A stretch of DNA of 64,000 nucleotides from Candidatus Aenigmatarchaeota archaeon. GTDB taxonomy: Archaea; Aenigmatarchaeota; Aenigmatarchaeia; QMZP01; JAFGSV01. The translations under genes and the position numbers were made by a program. Of the stretch, positions 14,906 to 23,794 are shown piece after piece. How positions within the stretch are numbered: position 1 is the first letter of the stretch; each line of letters starts with the position of its first letter. The notes below the pieces were generated by a model, which saw nothing but the letters and a program-made list of their open reading frames with translations, had not been told where the DNA came from and did not search any database. The DNA lies in the NCBI GenBank assembly GCA_016931255.1, contig JAFGFG010000009.1, forward strand, positions 1-64,000, read 5' to 3'.

Positions 14906-15751
14906 TCACCTGTCGAGATTTCCGGCAAACTTCTCAAGCATAATAACAGAAGCGAAGCCCACAGCACCTGAAATGACTACCAGCAATGGCGTGAATTCAT
15001 TGCTTATCACGTTCTCGTACGGCATTCTGAGCGCCCCGAGCATCAGGCCGAAGAGGAATGACATTGTGACTGGTTTGTGTTTTTTGAGCAGGTGACTCAA
15101 AAACCTGGACATTGAAAGCAGCCCTGTCACAGCGCCTGCTATGAAGACAGCTATAACAGTTATCTCAATTCCATGGAGCGCCCCGAGCATGTATTCATAC
15201 TGCCCGAGGAAGAAAAGTATGAATGCGCCTGAAATGCCAGGAAGCAGCATCGCGCATATGGCTATAATGCCTGAAAAGAATATAACAGGAAGCGAATGGG
15301 TGGACTGGACTGTCCCGAGACCGACAAATAGCATCGCAAAGATGAACCCTGCGGCTCCGGCGGTTATGTTCCTTGCGGAAATCTTTCCCACATACCTGTA
15401 AACAAACCCTGCTGACGCAAGTATGAGTCCGAAGAAGAATGCGTACGTGTTTGATGGTTGTGTATCCATGAAGAATTCTATCACCCCTGACAGAATGAGG
15501 AATGATGTTATTATTCCCGCAAAGAGTGTTATCAGAAATCCCAATTCCATTTTCATGAAGCTTGCTTTCGCCTTTTTCATATCACCTTTCAGAATGTACT
15601 TCAGAAAAGCGGGACTGAGACTACCAAGGGCGAATATGAACCTTTCGTATATACCTGTTATGAGAGCTATCGTGCCGCCTGACACTCCGGGGATTATGTC
15701 TGCCATGCCCATGAAGAGCCCCCGGAGGAAGATGAGTAAGCGCTCTTTCAT
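14906..15751 (-). CDS. DUF368-family membrane protein (putative polyprenyl-phosphate transporter)
   Basis: A polytopic protein of about 281 residues with the DUF368 hallmark GMADIIPGVSGGTIALITG near the N-terminus (residues ~15-33) and the related PGISGAFILFFLG in the second half, so it has an internal duplication. DUF368 (PopT-type) proteins are proposed to recycle undecaprenyl-phosphate-type carriers across the membrane. In an archaeon the carrier would be dolichyl phosphate for glycosylation. ATG 15751 (MKERLLIF) starts just before the conserved part. The longer frame to 15814 overlaps the divergent eL33 promoter. Confidence 0.85.
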   Translation of the reverse strand: MKERLLIFLRGLFMGMADIIPGVSGGTIALITGIYERFIFALGSLSPAFLKYILKGDMKKAKASFMKMELGFLITLFAGIITSFLILSGVIEFFMDTQPSNTYAFFFGLILASAGFVYRYVGKISARNITAGAAGFIFAMLFVGLGTVQSTHSLPVIFFSGIIAICAMLLPGISGAFILFFLGQYEYMLGALHGIEITVIAVFIAGAVTGLLSMSRFLSHLLKKHKPVTMSFLFGLMLGALRMPYENVISNEFTPLLVVISGAVGFASVIMLEKFAGNLDR

Positions 15752-15825
15752 AATGTTACTATTGAAGGGTTCTATTAAAACATTTAAAAGTACACCAGCA
15801 ATTATAGTTGTCAAAGGCGATAATC

Positions 15826-16086
15826 ATGAAAGCTAAGGTACTTAATTTCAGACAGGGAAGACGCACCCAGAGAACCAACCAGCTTCTGCTCTCCGTGGAG
15901 GATGTCGACAGCAGGGGCGCTGCTTCTAAGCTTGTAGGCAGGAAAATCGTATGGAAGACGAAGTCCGGTAAGGAAATCGCAGGCAAGATTGCAGGCGCAC
16001 ACGGCAACAACGGCGTTGTCAGGGCAAGGTTTTCCAGAGGAGTTTCCGGTGAAGTTCTGGGAAAGGAACTAGAACTGAAGGAATAA
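15826..16086 (+). CDS. rpl35ae: Ribosomal protein eL33 (L35Ae)
   Basis: An 86-residue basic protein of the archaeal/eukaryotic large subunit. NFRQGRRTQRTNQLLLSVE and the C-terminal GAHGNNGVVRARFSRGVSG match the L35Ae barrel. ATG 15826 gives the family N-terminus (MKAKVLNFRQG). TATA-like TTTAAAAG lies near 15782 in the gap shared with the divergent DUF368 gene. Confidence 0.93.
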   Translation: MKAKVLNFRQGRRTQRTNQLLLSVEDVDSRGAASKLVGRKIVWKTKSGKEIAGKIAGAHGNNGVVRARFSRGVSGEVLGKELELKE

Positions 16087-16131
16087 GTCCTCAGGTTCAC
16101 TCTTTTTAAAACTTTTTACAGCATACTATAG

Positions 16132-16572
16132 ATGGCCGGACGGTATCCTTCAACGTCATTCGGTACGCATACCCAGACTGAATTGTGCAACAACTATTTC
16201 GATGTGATGGAAAACGGAAGCGACTGGCGCGATGTTGAAACAGCTTACAGGAATTTTATGAACAATAACCATGCCGAGAGAGGCGTGGGAATACTGACAA
16301 ACAGTCATATGGTCTCTGATGTTGAGAAGAGCCACATGATTTACAAAGCTGAGACACTGAACAAATTCCAGAGCGCGCACGGCGTCTCGACTGTTCTTTA
16401 CGACAACTGGGAAACTGAAGAACATGCTTACAAAGAACTCATGGACTTCCTGAAATTTAATTCCACAGAATTTGAGATAAATCTCGCTGAAAAGATTCAC
16501 AGGAGATACGAGAGAAACAGGAAGTGGCATCTAGTCAAGAAGGGACTGTCTCTCATAGGACATGGCTTCTGA
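16132..16572 (+). CDS. Unknown 146-residue protein
   Basis: A soluble, mixed alpha protein rich in Asn, His and aromatic residues, for example NNYFDVMENGSDWRDVETAY. I recognise no domain. ATG is ~25 nt after TATA-like TTTTTAAAAC (16102-16112), suggesting a leaderless mRNA. There is no signal peptide or membrane segment. Confidence 0.6.
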   Translation: MAGRYPSTSFGTHTQTELCNNYFDVMENGSDWRDVETAYRNFMNNNHAERGVGILTNSHMVSDVEKSHMIYKAETLNKFQSAHGVSTVLYDNWETEEHAYKELMDFLKFNSTEFEINLAEKIHRRYERNRKWHLVKKGLSLIGHGF

Positions 16573-16604
16573 AACATTTTTCTTCTTTACTCCTAAGATG
16601 TGTT

Positions 16605-17696
16605 ATGGTAAGAATAACAGAGGGAAAGGCTGCAATTGAGATACCGAAGCAGCCTGTGACCCGAAAGGCTGAGGCCTTCTACAACCCCGAAATGGAATAT
16701 CAGCGCGATATAACGATGTCAGCTTTGAGGGTTTTTGGCAATGGAAAGGACATGTATGTCTGCGACCCTCTCGCAGGAACCGGCATAAGGAGCCTGAGGA
16801 TGGCAGCAGAGGTTCCTGGCGTAAAGAGCATACTTGCGAATGACATGAGCGAAAGCGCATTCGCTGTACTGAAGAAGAACATAATCAATGCACGCATAAA
16901 AGACACTGAAATTTATGTCAGCAACAGGCACGCACGCGATATATTCCAGGAAAACATGAACGCCTTTGATTTCATAGATATAGACCCGTTCGGGTCTCCA
17001 ATAGGATTTCTCACAGTGTCAGCTTCATCACTGAAAAACAGGGCACTGTTCGCGGCAACAGCAACTGATACCGGCGCTCTTTGCGGCGCATTCCCTAAAA
17101 CATGCCTGAACCGATACAGCATAAAGTCATTCAAAACAGACTTCTTCAAGGAGGTCGGCATAAGGACGCTGATTACAGCGGTGATGACAGAAATGGCTGA
17201 GGAAGGCGTATCATTCGAGCCAATGTATTCGCATGCGAATCACTACTTCAGGGTCATAGGCATTACAAGACGCAGCGCCAAAAAAACGGCCGAGCAGCGA
17301 AAGCTCGTAAAGGATATTTATTATTGCAGCATGTGCCTCTTCAGGTCTGCAGGGTCTGCCGGCAAATGCCCTGAATGCGGGAGCAATTTGAATGCCATCG
17401 GGCCGTTATGGACAGGAAAAATAATTGACAGAGCTTTCTGCAGGAAGATGCTGAATGATCTGGAGTCAAATGGTTACAAAAAGACAAAGGAACTTTCAAT
17501 GGCTTTGGAGGATGGCGATTCACCGTTCTTCTATGACCTTCACAAGCTTTACAATCTTACGAAGAAGACACCCCAAAAGATTCGCGATGTCATAGGGTGC
17601 CTCGAGGAAAATGGTTTCAAAGCAACAAGAACATACCTTTCAGGAACAGGTATCAGGACAGAAGCTCCGTATGGGAAGATTATCAACTGCCTATGA
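16605..17696 (+). CDS. trm1: tRNA (guanine26-N2)-dimethyltransferase
   Basis: It makes m2G/m2,2G at position 26 of tRNAs with S-adenosylmethionine. The Rossmann methyltransferase core has DPLAGTGIRSLRMA (residues ~53-66), the ND motif LANDMS and the catalytic IDIDPFGSP. The C-terminal domain carries a Cys4 zinc site (CSMC...CPECG, residues ~247-270). Length 363 aa is normal. ATG 16605 gives the conserved start MVRITEGKA; the longer frame overlaps the previous gene. Its end overlaps the convergent gene by 6 bp. Confidence 0.95.
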   Translation: MVRITEGKAAIEIPKQPVTRKAEAFYNPEMEYQRDITMSALRVFGNGKDMYVCDPLAGTGIRSLRMAAEVPGVKSILANDMSESAFAVLKKNIINARIKDTEIYVSNRHARDIFQENMNAFDFIDIDPFGSPIGFLTVSASSLKNRALFAATATDTGALCGAFPKTCLNRYSIKSFKTDFFKEVGIRTLITAVMTEMAEEGVSFEPMYSHANHYFRVIGITRRSAKKTAEQRKLVKDIYYCSMCLFRSAGSAGKCPECGSNLNAIGPLWTGKIIDRAFCRKMLNDLESNGYKKTKELSMALEDGDSPFFYDLHKLYNLTKKTPQKIRDVIGCLEENGFKATRTYLSGTGIRTEAPYGKIINCL

Positions 17697-18254
17697 CTCT
17701 TCACCAGTCTCTTCGCGCCTTTCCTTCATGCCTTCATCCGCAAGCATCTCTAGCGACGCCTCAGCTGTGGTCACAGTCTTCATTCCGTACTTTTCCTTGC
17801 ACCAGTTCATGAAGTTGTTTATGTAGTCCCTGCACATATGCACGTAACTCTCGCGCATCTTGGCGTAGAACATGTAGTTGTAGAAAATCCATATGTACTT
17901 GGTGAACCAGTTAACATTCCCGAATGAGTTCTTTATCTCACCGTATAGCTCGAGGCTGAAATCGCCGTCTTTCTTACCCTTGGAGACATAACCGAGTGCA
18001 CGGAGGGTGACGAACATGTTCGTGAATCTGCTGAATTCCTTTTTCACCACCCATTCATTATAGAACCTTATGGGGTCGCCTGTGTAATCCCATAACAGTT
18101 TCTTTTCCATGCATCTGGTGCTGGAGACATCAAATATGAACCTCAGGTTCTTTCTGAGGTTCGAAAGGAATCCCACAGGGTCAGGCCCTGAGTAGCTTAT
18201 CCATGTCATTCTTCGCGGTACAAGGCATTCGTCTGTTATTACAAGCTTACCCAT
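17691..18254 (-). CDS. Unknown protein, paralogue of the upstream gene
   Basis: 187 residues, rich in Trp, Tyr and Phe. It shares a pattern with the 177-residue product of the gene immediately upstream: Y-x-GP-x-P near residue 21, a tryptophan near residue 55, two beta-like stretches, and a YMFY...R-x-Y helix before a KEKYG-type end. Here a charged tail (ERREETGEES) follows. No catalytic motif is visible. The 8-nt overlap indicates co-expression and probably a heteromer of paralogues. Confidence 0.65.
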   Translation of the reverse strand: MGKLVITDECLVPRRMTWISYSGPDPVGFLSNLRKNLRFIFDVSSTRCMEKKLLWDYTGDPIRFYNEWVVKKEFSRFTNMFVTLRALGYVSKGKKDGDFSLELYGEIKNSFGNVNWFTKYIWIFYNYMFYAKMRESYVHMCRDYINNFMNWCKEKYGMKTVTTAEASLEMLADEGMKERREETGEES

Positions 18255-18780
18255 ACTGCTCCCTCATGTCCTTGAAGTAATCGATAAGCTGCTGCTGCAT
18301 CATTGAAAGCAGATTCCTTCCTTCAAGAATGTATTCCCTTCGTCTGTTATGATAGAACATCCTGTGCCAGAATACCCTGATCATCTCATAGAATATAGTC
18401 CTCTGCCAAAGCGTGTCCTGCGGGTACTCCGTCCTCAGAAGAGGCCTTATTGTTATACTAGCTTTTCCTGCCTTCTCTGTGCCCTCGCCCTTGACATCTA
18501 TCCTTATGAAGAAGTATGTGAACTTGTCGAGATTCCTGTGAAGGAAGAATCGCACATTGAATTTCTCTTTCTCGCCCTTGCCCCAGTCGAATATCTCCTC
18601 ATGGAGGTCGGATTCAGTTGCATTAAAAATAGACTTCACAAGCTCCCTCGTCTTCGGGTATAATTTCATCGGATTCGGGCCTACATAGCTGTGTATGGAA
18701 CGCGGCGAGCCTTTTGCCGTTCCTTTCGGAGGGAAAATCTCCTCCTCAACGAGCATTTTCATTCTTGCTAATATCGGCAT
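18247..18780 (-). CDS. Unknown protein, paralogue of the downstream gene
   Basis: 177 residues. YVGPNPMKLY near residue 31 and RMFYHNRRREYILEG near residue 140 align with the same regions of the following gene's product. The middle section is predicted to be beta-rich (FFIRIDVKGEGTEKAGKASITIR). I recognise no named family. Promoter probably lies in the AT-rich gap 18781-18831, shared with a divergent small ORF. Confidence 0.65.
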   Translation of the reverse strand: MPILARMKMLVEEEIFPPKGTAKGSPRSIHSYVGPNPMKLYPKTRELVKSIFNATESDLHEEIFDWGKGEKEKFNVRFFLHRNLDKFTYFFIRIDVKGEGTEKAGKASITIRPLLRTEYPQDTLWQRTIFYEMIRVFWHRMFYHNRRREYILEGRNLLSMMQQQLIDYFKDMREQYG

Positions 18781-18831
18781 AGTGCATCACATACCCTATT
18801 TTTATTAATTCGTGAATAGATTATTAAATAT

Positions 18832-19002
18832 ATGTTCGGATTATGGGGTCTTGCTTTCGGAATTATTCTTCTTGCTTTCGGAGTTTTCGCTATATTCTTC
18901 TTCCCGAGTTCTCAGACGCATCAGGAGGAATCCCTTGCTGTGGGCGGCGTGGTCATGGGAGTGATTGCCATTGTAATAGGCGCAATGCTTGTGTTCTGGT
19001 AG
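18832..19002 (+). CDS. Small two-helix membrane protein (56 aa)
   Basis: ATG 18832 to TAG 19002 encodes 56 residues with two hydrophobic helices (GLWGLAFGIILLAFGVFAIF and GGVVMGVIAIVIGAMLVFW) joined by a polar loop PSSQTHQEES. The AT-rich upstream stretch TTATTAAATATATG could give a leaderless start. No family recognised. It precedes the large unknown operon by 38 nt. Confidence 0.6.
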   Translation: MFGLWGLAFGIILLAFGVFAIFFFPSSQTHQEESLAVGGVVMGVIAIVIGAMLVFW

Positions 19003-19040
19003 TTAAAACATTTTATTAATTTATCCTATAATAGTTCTTT

Positions 19041-20741
19041 ATGGCTGGAGACAAGGAAATCGACGTAAAGACATTAGACAGGACCAACGAGCCTGATGTG
19101 CTGATATTCAATTGGCTGTGGAAATGGAAGGATGAAAGCAAAGGAATTCTCAACGGCGGGGAAGCCATGTGCAACTGGCCTCCTGACCAGACAGTGATGA
19201 TGAATGCCACAACACCACTTGGTCACGGCAATCTCATTTACGCCATACTCACGTACACCATGCCGAAGTTTCATTATTCGTTCTACAAGCTGTCGGAGAG
19301 CCTTACTGTGTCGCCTTCATATCCGGAGATGTACGGAAGGATAATATCCAAGAAACGGGAAATCGAGGGACACATAAAATCAGGAATGGCGTCAGCTGCT
19401 CAGGCTGTTGCCGATTATGACCTTCTGAAGCACGACGAAAGGAAGTATCGTGAGGTACTGGACTATTTCAAGGAAGGGAACAAGGACGAGCATGTGCTCA
19501 GGTCGCTCTTCATAGACAGGGTGGATGCACATACAGGTGAGGGCTATTCGATGATTTCAATGACAAAGAGGTGGCCGACCATAATCACAGACTTCATAAG
19601 GCTTTCAATTGTTCCCAAGGACGAACGGGCAGACACCAAGAAAATAAGAAAGCAGCTTGAGATTTCAGAGGCAGAGGCAACTGTGCTGAAGACCAAGGAC
19701 AGGATATTCAATGAGTGGAAAACAATCTTCTTCCCTGACATAAAGGACAGGTACGCAAGGATAAAGAACCTTCTTGAGGCAAGGAAGAAGTCCATAGACG
19801 AGTACCGGGAATGGCTGAAGCCGTATGTGGCCAACCTCAAGATGATGAGGGAAGGAACTGAAATCAATCCTTCTCAGGTTCTCACGAAAGCAATAACCCC
19901 TTGGCACAAGCCCAATGCCATGTACGAGGTAAGGCTTCTCATGTGGAAGATGTTGACAGCAGAGGAGGTAGGCAAGCCCGGTTTAGTTGAGGGCGAGATA
20001 GAACCGTATGATGATTTTGTCAGGAGACTGACACCAAAAATAGAGAAGCATTACGAAATCCGCATAGTGAAGTCAAGGAAGGATGCCAAAAAGATAATTG
20101 ATAAGGAGAACCTCGTGGAAGACGACGTGATAGTAGTCGACGAGATGCTCGCCAAGTGGTACAAGGGCGAGGACAGGCATAATTACGAGGGCGACCCTCC
20201 TATATCAAAAGACAGGTACTACTACTGCATGTACGACATAGAGATAATCAGTCCGATATTCAAGATGGAGGCAGGTAAAGAGGAAGTGGATGACTGGAAC
20301 TGCATGATAACGCCTTTCCTTGTCAGCCAGAACATTGTGCTTCTCGCACTCCTTGAGATAGAAGCGAAAGAACGCTGGATGAAGAAGTACGTAAAGGAGC
20401 TGATAGGAGTCAGGGAAATCGAGGACAAGATAAGAAAGGAAGTCGAGAAGAGATACGGACTTGATGATTCCGAGAAAAAGAAGAGCATATTTGCATTCTA
20501 CAAGAACATGAAAGCGAGGAACAAGGCTCTTGGCGACCGGTTCGACAACTGGGTTCTCTGGAACAAGCCGAAGATGAGGCACGTGCTCAAGTACTTCATG
20601 AGGATAGGGCCGTATGAGACCGTTACGAACGAGAGGCTTTCAAAGATGTACGGAAGGTACATGGGAGGGGGTTACACAGACCCTCTCATCAAGTTCGTCA
20701 AGGCGCAGTTTGGCAAATTGTCAGGCGTTCAGCCTCCATAG
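19041..20741 (+). CDS. Large unknown protein (566 aa), first gene of a three-gene operon
   Basis: A soluble, highly charged and largely helical protein. The N-terminus has conserved-looking aromatic segments (NWLWKWKDESKG and GHGNLIYAILTYTMPKFHYSF). The middle is coiled-coil-like (residues ~190-270) and the C-terminus ends ...KFVKAQFGKLSGVQPP. No P-loop, metal-ligand cluster or membrane segment is visible. The next ATG lies 9 nt beyond its stop, after an AGGTG Shine-Dalgarno, so it is co-expressed with the TIM-barrel and nucleotidyltransferase-HEPN proteins. Function unknown; a scaffold or partner of those enzymes is an inference from position. Confidence 0.75.
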   Translation: MAGDKEIDVKTLDRTNEPDVLIFNWLWKWKDESKGILNGGEAMCNWPPDQTVMMNATTPLGHGNLIYAILTYTMPKFHYSFYKLSESLTVSPSYPEMYGRIISKKREIEGHIKSGMASAAQAVADYDLLKHDERKYREVLDYFKEGNKDEHVLRSLFIDRVDAHTGEGYSMISMTKRWPTIITDFIRLSIVPKDERADTKKIRKQLEISEAEATVLKTKDRIFNEWKTIFFPDIKDRYARIKNLLEARKKSIDEYREWLKPYVANLKMMREGTEINPSQVLTKAITPWHKPNAMYEVRLLMWKMLTAEEVGKPGLVEGEIEPYDDFVRRLTPKIEKHYEIRIVKSRKDAKKIIDKENLVEDDVIVVDEMLAKWYKGEDRHNYEGDPPISKDRYYYCMYDIEIISPIFKMEAGKEEVDDWNCMITPFLVSQNIVLLALLEIEAKERWMKKYVKELIGVREIEDKIRKEVEKRYGLDDSEKKKSIFAFYKNMKARNKALGDRFDNWVLWNKPKMRHVLKYFMRIGPYETVTNERLSKMYGRYMGGGYTDPLIKFVKAQFGKLSGVQPP

Positions 20742-20750
20742 GTGTTTTCT

Positions 20751-22553
20751 ATGCCGTTTAAGGTTGGTGTAACAACAGGACTCTATTATATAGCCCATGA
20801 TGTCAGCCTTGCGAGTACCGTGAAGAAAATAGGTTATACACTCACAAGGGGAGCAAGTGTTGTCGAGATATCCGGAGACACTCCCCATGAGATAACTGAG
20901 ACAGAAGGCACTGAGATAAGGAACGTCAAGAAGAACCAGGGGCTTGAAACACTTTTTCACGGCAGCCTCACAGTGCCGATGTGCATGCCTGAGCGTACGG
21001 ACTGGAGGGATGCACAGGACCACATGGAGAAGTCCATGCGTTCGGCTGTCAACGGCGGATGCCATTACGTGCTCTTCCACGCATGCCTTCATTTCTGGGT
21101 CGAACTGCTCACATATACAGGTACCAAGCTCACAATCACGATGTGCGACCATGACGGGCGTTTCCTTTCCGAGATACTCTACGAGAATGCTCGCCTGAGG
21201 AAATGGTTCGTCAAGAACATGCGCAACCTCGGTGACATTCAGTATCACAGCATGATATTGAGCGAGGATGAGATTTATGATGCCCAGTACAAAGCCCACG
21301 GAAGAATGAGAGCATGGCAGGATGACGAGACCAAGAAGAGGGTTGAAAATCTCTACAAAGAACTGGGAATGAAAGACATAGAAGGGAAAAGCAACCTTAC
21401 ACCTGATGAGGCCAGGAGGTACAACAAGTATAGGATGGAAGCAGAAGCTATACGACAGGAGGTCGGCTCTGAATCCGGTGCTAAGGAAGCCAGACTCGTG
21501 AGAGAATATGTTGACAAGGAGGTCGAGAAGAAGCTTTCCAGAGATACTTATGAAACAAGAAAATGGCGGATAGACACATACGGAAGGCTTGTGGACGCAT
21601 ACAAGGTTATGGCGCATTACCTTTTCTTCACAAAGGACCCGCAGTGGATTGCGATGACAGATGTATATTCAGGCCTCATGAAGAGATACAAGATGGATTA
21701 TAATAATGATGAATGGCTTATGAAGTCATGGGACATGGCTGAAAAGAACAATGATACAGAGTTCAAGCAGTTCTTCTATGCAGTTGTTGGAGCCAAGTTC
21801 CTCGAGGGGCATCTGAAGAAGCTCGAGAGCTGGAAAAACAATGAATTTATCGAGAAAGAGCTAAAGGGCAAGCCAGACCTTCAGGAGATTGCCCGAAACC
21901 TCCAGGTGACAATAGAGATACCTGATGCCAGGGACCCCAAGTATGCCGGGCGCTACATGCTCTCGCACCCGAAGCAGATATATTCAGCTGTGAAGACAAC
22001 AAGGGAGCAGATAAAGAAAAGCAACATATGGATGACCATAGACAACGAGCACCTTGCAACGCAGGGCTACGATCCATGGGTCGAGGGAAAGATGATGGCC
22101 GAGAAATATCCGGACTATGGAAGCATGGTGCAGTCAGTGCATGCCACTTATCCGACGCCGCTGCATTCCCACTATCCCATAGAGCTCGGGCAGGTTGAAG
22201 TTTATGAGCTTTTGTGGTACCTGAGAACAGCTGGCATGGGAAAAAAGAATAATGTCTTCCTGATATTCGAGCGAGGCGGCGGGGATGACCCATTCAGGCA
22301 GTCCGTGGATGCGCTGAAGCTTATGGCCAAGTTCCTTGATCAGGATGTAAAACCTGAGGATCTTCCTATGGAATTCTTCGGTCTTGAGAAGACAGCGTTC
22401 GATGAGAAGCGGCAGTCGCAGATAATGATGGACCACAGGTTCGATGTGCTCAAGGACCTGTTTGAGATGCCTGAGGAAGAGTGGGGACTCCTTTCAACTT
22501 CAGCAGTGAAGAAGGGCAAGAAGGATATCTTCAAGAAGGAAGATCTTAGGTGA
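20751..22553 (+). CDS. Endonuclease IV/xylose-isomerase-like TIM barrel with a large helical insert (600 aa)
   Basis: The N-terminus (FKVGVTTGLYYIA ... GASVVEISGD) and C-terminal half resemble AP-endonuclease-family-2 TIM barrels. Candidate metal ligands are a histidine in HYVLFHACLH, glutamate in MTIDNEHL, histidines in SVHATYPTPLHSHY and glutamate in VFLIFERGGG. About 230 charged helical residues (roughly 150-390) are inserted between barrel strands, so the protein is twice the usual length. A shorter barrel of the same kind is encoded at 24993. It may cleave DNA at lesions or act on a sugar phosphate; the fold is an inference. ATG 20751 follows AGGTG. Confidence 0.6.
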   Translation: MPFKVGVTTGLYYIAHDVSLASTVKKIGYTLTRGASVVEISGDTPHEITETEGTEIRNVKKNQGLETLFHGSLTVPMCMPERTDWRDAQDHMEKSMRSAVNGGCHYVLFHACLHFWVELLTYTGTKLTITMCDHDGRFLSEILYENARLRKWFVKNMRNLGDIQYHSMILSEDEIYDAQYKAHGRMRAWQDDETKKRVENLYKELGMKDIEGKSNLTPDEARRYNKYRMEAEAIRQEVGSESGAKEARLVREYVDKEVEKKLSRDTYETRKWRIDTYGRLVDAYKVMAHYLFFTKDPQWIAMTDVYSGLMKRYKMDYNNDEWLMKSWDMAEKNNDTEFKQFFYAVVGAKFLEGHLKKLESWKNNEFIEKELKGKPDLQEIARNLQVTIEIPDARDPKYAGRYMLSHPKQIYSAVKTTREQIKKSNIWMTIDNEHLATQGYDPWVEGKMMAEKYPDYGSMVQSVHATYPTPLHSHYPIELGQVEVYELLWYLRTAGMGKKNNVFLIFERGGGDDPFRQSVDALKLMAKFLDQDVKPEDLPMEFFGLEKTAFDEKRQSQIMMDHRFDVLKDLFEMPEEEWGLLSTSAVKKGKKDIFKKEDLR

Positions 22554-22582
22554 TTTTTAATAAATGCGGGGTAATTATAGGA

Positions 22583-23794
22583 ATGGCTGTAAAAAAGGTT
22601 GATTCTGAACCGAAGACTGGAGTATCAATGGACGAAACCGATTTCGTTGAAAGGGACTTCAAGCAGAAGGAGTCCAAGAAGCCTGACGAGATAGAGGAAG
22701 TCAACGACAAGAAGGAACGGATAGACATACTCAAAAGATTCACAAAGGAAGTTCTGAAGAGGCACGGCGCGCTCATAAGGTCTGTTGTCCTTTTCGGTTC
22801 CACGGCGAGGGAGGAATGGGAAGGCAAGTCAGACATAGATGTTTTCGTTATAATTGATGACACAAGGCAGAAGATAACACCGATGACCAAGGATAAGCTT
22901 GACAGGGATTTGGTGGAGATTTCCAAGAGCATACATTCGCAGCTTTCAGTGCAGCAGCCGTACCTGCTGACAGAGTTCTGGAACATGGTGAGGCTCGGCC
23001 ATCCGATAGTTTTTAATTTCATCAGGGAGGGAGTCCCGATATACGACAAGGACACATTCCTTCCGATAAAGCGCCTGCTTCAGATGGGAGAGATAAAGCC
23101 CAGCAAGGAGGCTGTCGAGAAGTACATAGAAAGGGCGCCCAAGAGGATAAAGCGGGTGGAGAACGCCAAGATGTACATGGTCGTTGAGGACTGCTACTAT
23201 GCGATGATGGAATCAGCGCAGGCTGTGCTCATGTTTCTAGGCGAGACACCGCCAAGACCTTCGGACGCAGCAGATGCACTGAGAAGGTCAACTGTTAAGA
23301 TAAAGCTTCTTGAACCCAAGTTCGCCGACTGGATGGAGGAAATGGTAGCCACAAGGAAAGACGTGGAGCACAGGAAGAAGCAGTCCATGTCAGGTGAGGA
23401 GCTCGATCGCTGGATAAAGAAGACAAAGCAGTTTGTGAAGAGGATGCAGCAGCTCATTGTGAGAATAGAGATAATGAAGAGGGAGAACATAATAGAGAAG
23501 TCCTATGACATAATGAAAGAGACCACAATAACACTCCTCAAGGCCACGAAGCAGATGCCTAAGAAAGGCAACCCTGAGATAGAAAAGCTTTTCGAGACAA
23601 AGCTCGTGAAAACAGGGCTGATTTCAGACAGCTATCTCACGGCATTCAAGGAACTCAAGAAGCTGAAGGATTCCTCTGCTGAGGGCAAATCTCTTGAGAT
23701 GCCGAAGCAGCATATTCTACTGCAGAGGGAATACGTCAGAAAGTTCATACGCGAGGTCGGGAAGATACTCAAGGAAAAGAAGTATACAGAGTGA
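22583..23794 (+). CDS. Nucleotidyltransferase-HEPN fusion protein
   Basis: 403 residues. After a charged ~40-residue leader comes a minimal Pol-beta-type nucleotidyltransferase domain: VLFGSTAREEW (GS at 72-73) and SDIDVFVI (D84, D86), followed by TEFWNMVRLGHPIVF. From ~185 a HEPN-like helical bundle follows with R258-x4-H263 (RKDVEH), matching the Rx4-6H HEPN active site. A further helical domain ends the protein. Separate HEPN and MNT proteins form toxin-antitoxin pairs in which MNT modifies HEPN; here both would be in one chain. Alternatively it modifies RNA or protein. ATG 22583 was chosen over an upstream GTG. Its stop abuts the convergent ATPase gene. Confidence 0.78.
   Translation: MAVKKVDSEPKTGVSMDETDFVERDFKQKESKKPDEIEEVNDKKERIDILKRFTKEVLKRHGALIRSVVLFGSTAREEWEGKSDIDVFVIIDDTRQKITPMTKDKLDRDLVEISKSIHSQLSVQQPYLLTEFWNMVRLGHPIVFNFIREGVPIYDKDTFLPIKRLLQMGEIKPSKEAVEKYIERAPKRIKRVENAKMYMVVEDCYYAMMESAQAVLMFLGETPPRPSDAADALRRSTVKIKLLEPKFADWMEEMVATRKDVEHRKKQSMSGEELDRWIKKTKQFVKRMQQLIVRIEIMKRENIIEKSYDIMKETTITLLKATKQMPKKGNPEIEKLFETKLVKTGLISDSYLTAFKELKKLKDSSAEGKSLEMPKQHILLQREYVRKFIREVGKILKEKKYTE

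Noticed and set aside
22134..22436. Long reading frames on the minus strand under 20721-22553 and similar shadows elsewhere
   Set aside because: They mirror the strongly coding plus-strand genes and have no recognisable domains.
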